From a virus, in IMG/VR virus record IMGVR_UViG_3300042874_000020, positions 1-34,726 of that record: a stretch of 34,726 nt of DNA; one strand, 5' to 3'. The position numbers were made by a program, and so were the translations under genes. Below, in pieces: positions 33,432 through 34,726 of the stretch. The number at the start of each line of letters is the position of its first letter. Within the stretch, counting starts at the first letter, position 1. The notes beneath the pieces are model-generated. The model worked only from the letters and a program-made list of their open reading frames with translations, was not told the origin of the DNA and made no database searches.

Positions 33432-34726
33432 GGAACAGCCAACGGGTGAATGGTGGCGCGCTCTCTCTGAGCCTGCTGCCACTGTCCTCACGGGTGCTGC
33501 TGCTGCGCCTGTTGCTGGCATCGGTGGTTTGTTATCGCTGTTGGCGAAGCGAGACCCGAAGGCTGCAGCTGAGGTAGTGCAGCGCCTGCAAAGCGAGATG
33601 ACCTACGAGCCACGCACTGTGCAAGGCGAAGCGGGGATGGCTGCTTTGGGTGCTGCCACTGAACCGATAAACCGGCTCGCAGAGTTACCCGGCAAGACGC
33701 TCGGCCAAGTAGGTGCCCCTGCAACGGGTGCACTCACCACGGGTGCGCTCAGCGTCATGTTCCCAGGTCGTCGCATGACCGCGTACCACGGATCGCCGCA
33801 CACGTACGCGCAAGTTCGCGACGAGTACATCGGCACGGGCGAAGGAGCCGCAGCATTCGGGCACGGGCACTACGCCAGTGAAGAGCCCATGGTCGCCACA
33901 GAGTATCGGGACAACCTGGGTGGGCACGAACTGCATCTCAATGAGAAGCCGTTGAACAACATCCCTGGCACGGCACGTCAGTACCTGCAAAGGCACGGGG
34001 GCAGTGTCACCAACGCGCTCGATGAGATCGAGAACTACGCAATTCCGAACACGCTCAAGATCGTCGACAACACGCCAGCGCTAGATCAGCGATCAAAGTT
34101 CAACCACAAGGCACTCGACCTGTACGACGCGCGTGACTATCTGCAGAAGCTGTGGGACGAAGGCGCGGAGGTGAAGCTCAAACCGACCGGGCGGCTGTAC
34201 ACCTGGGAGATCCCGCACGAGGATCACATGCTCGATTGGGATACGCCGTTGCGTGAGCAGCCGAAAGATGTGCGCACTGCGGTCATGAAGGGGATGATCG
34301 AACACAAGTGGCCCCGAGCGAAGATCCAGGAGGTGCTGCAGACGGCCACTGGGCAACAGGCGTTACAGTACCTGATGCCATCCGGCGACAAGATCCAAGC
34401 GTCGCAGACGTTGCGCAAGCATGGTGTCCCCGGCATCAGGTACCTCGATCGCTTCAGTCGGAGTGCTGGCGAAGGTACCCGCAACTACGTCACGTTCAGT
34501 GAAGAAGACATCGACGTCAAACACATGGAATCGCAAGGCGGGCTCGTACGCTTTGCACGAGGAGGGCGAGCAGCCATGCCATCGAAGACACCGAAGCAGG
34601 CCAAGTTCATGCGCGCGGTAGCGCACGGGTGGAAGCCCAACAAACGGAAGCACCTACCCAGCGTGAAGGTAGCCCGCGAGTTCATGCGCGCTGATCAAGC
34701 GAAGAAGCACATGGCGCAGGGTGGTC
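33403..34726 (+). CDS. ADP-ribosyltransferase-like protein (ART-PolyVal type), 3'-partial
   Basis: The frame runs open from ATG 33403 (MAEPGKSNRKEQPTG) to the window edge, at least 441 residues. After a hydrophobic Ala/Gly-rich N-terminus comes YHGSPHTY (His129), then IGTGEGAAAFGHGHYASEE (Tyr157), the hallmark of the ART fold in phage polyvalent proteins; a late strand NYVTFSEEDIDV fits the family's C-terminal part. A GLVRFARGGRAAM linker with the Gly-Gly motif precedes a tail KTPKQAKFMRAVAHGWKPNK seen in other phage proteins. It would transfer ADP-ribose from NAD+ to a host target. It overlaps terS and follows the ejection genes, so it may be packaged and injected. The catalytic Glu is not assigned with certainty. 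Confidence 0.78.
   Translation, partial: MAEPGKSNRKEQPTGEWWRALSEPAATVLTGAAAAPVAGIGGLLSLLAKRDPKAAAEVVQRLQSEMTYEPRTVQGEAGMAALGAATEPINRLAELPGKTLGQVGAPATGALTTGALSVMFPGRRMTAYHGSPHTYAQVRDEYIGTGEGAAAFGHGHYASEEPMVATEYRDNLGGHELHLNEKPLNNIPGTARQYLQRHGGSVTNALDEIENYAIPNTLKIVDNTPALDQRSKFNHKALDLYDARDYLQKLWDEGAEVKLKPTGRLYTWEIPHEDHMLDWDTPLREQPKDVRTAVMKGMIEHKWPRAKIQEVLQTATGQQALQYLMPSGDKIQASQTLRKHGVPGIRYLDRFSRSAGEGTRNYVTFSEEDIDVKHMESQGGLVRFARGGRAAMPSKTPKQAKFMRAVAHGWKPNKRKHLPSVKVAREFMRADQAKKHMAQGG

Overview
The window is part of the genome of a tailed double-stranded DNA phage. All recognisable genes lie on the + strand and are packed end to end, mostly with TGATG/GTGA start-stop overlaps or gaps under 40 bases. 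The gene set (terminase, very large portal, scaffold, capsid, adaptor, P22 gp10/T7 gp12-like tail protein, several ejection-type proteins, no tail tube, sheath or assembly chaperones) points to a podovirus-like virion. A lipobox protein beside a holin-like gene suggests a Gram-negative host. No integrase, repressor, replication gene, tRNA or CRISPR array was seen, so only the structural/lysis half is present.

Layout: 1-2688 large terminase (N-terminus outside the window), interrupted by two inteins. 2700-5644 a small Cys/His protein and the portal. 5738-9839 head morphogenesis: small proteins, GroES-like co-chaperonin, scaffold, decoration-like protein, major capsid. 9910-17784 accessory virion proteins, fibre-like proteins with LamG-like and collagen-like parts, and a connector-type protein carrying a discoidin-like insertion. 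17785-20037 repeat-containing fibre. 20075-22210 lysis cassette (two membrane proteins, a DUF5675-like protein, a lipoprotein). 22215-26405 adaptor, second fibre, tail protein. 26409-32864 Ala/Gly-rich or helical proteins that look like internal (ejected) virion proteins. 32865-34726 small-terminase-like gene and a truncated ADP-ribosyltransferase-like gene running off the right edge.

Three things stand out. (1) The first terminase intein contains a complete HNH endonuclease with two zinc fingers, encoded in a different reading frame from the intein and terminase, while the intein frame stays open throughout. The endonuclease thus looks like a gene nested inside the intein rather than a domain fused to it. 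(2) The 208-base gap after the internal virion gene at 28113-29363 is a continuous -1-frame coding extension, and the sequence just before the stop holds GGGAAAG in the phase of the lambda G/T slippery site: a candidate programmed frameshift. (3) An ART-PolyVal-like gene overlaps the small-terminase gene and shares short Gly-Gly motifs with the virion proteins, suggesting a toxin-type enzyme delivered with the DNA.

All family assignments come from reading motifs by eye; no database search was run.
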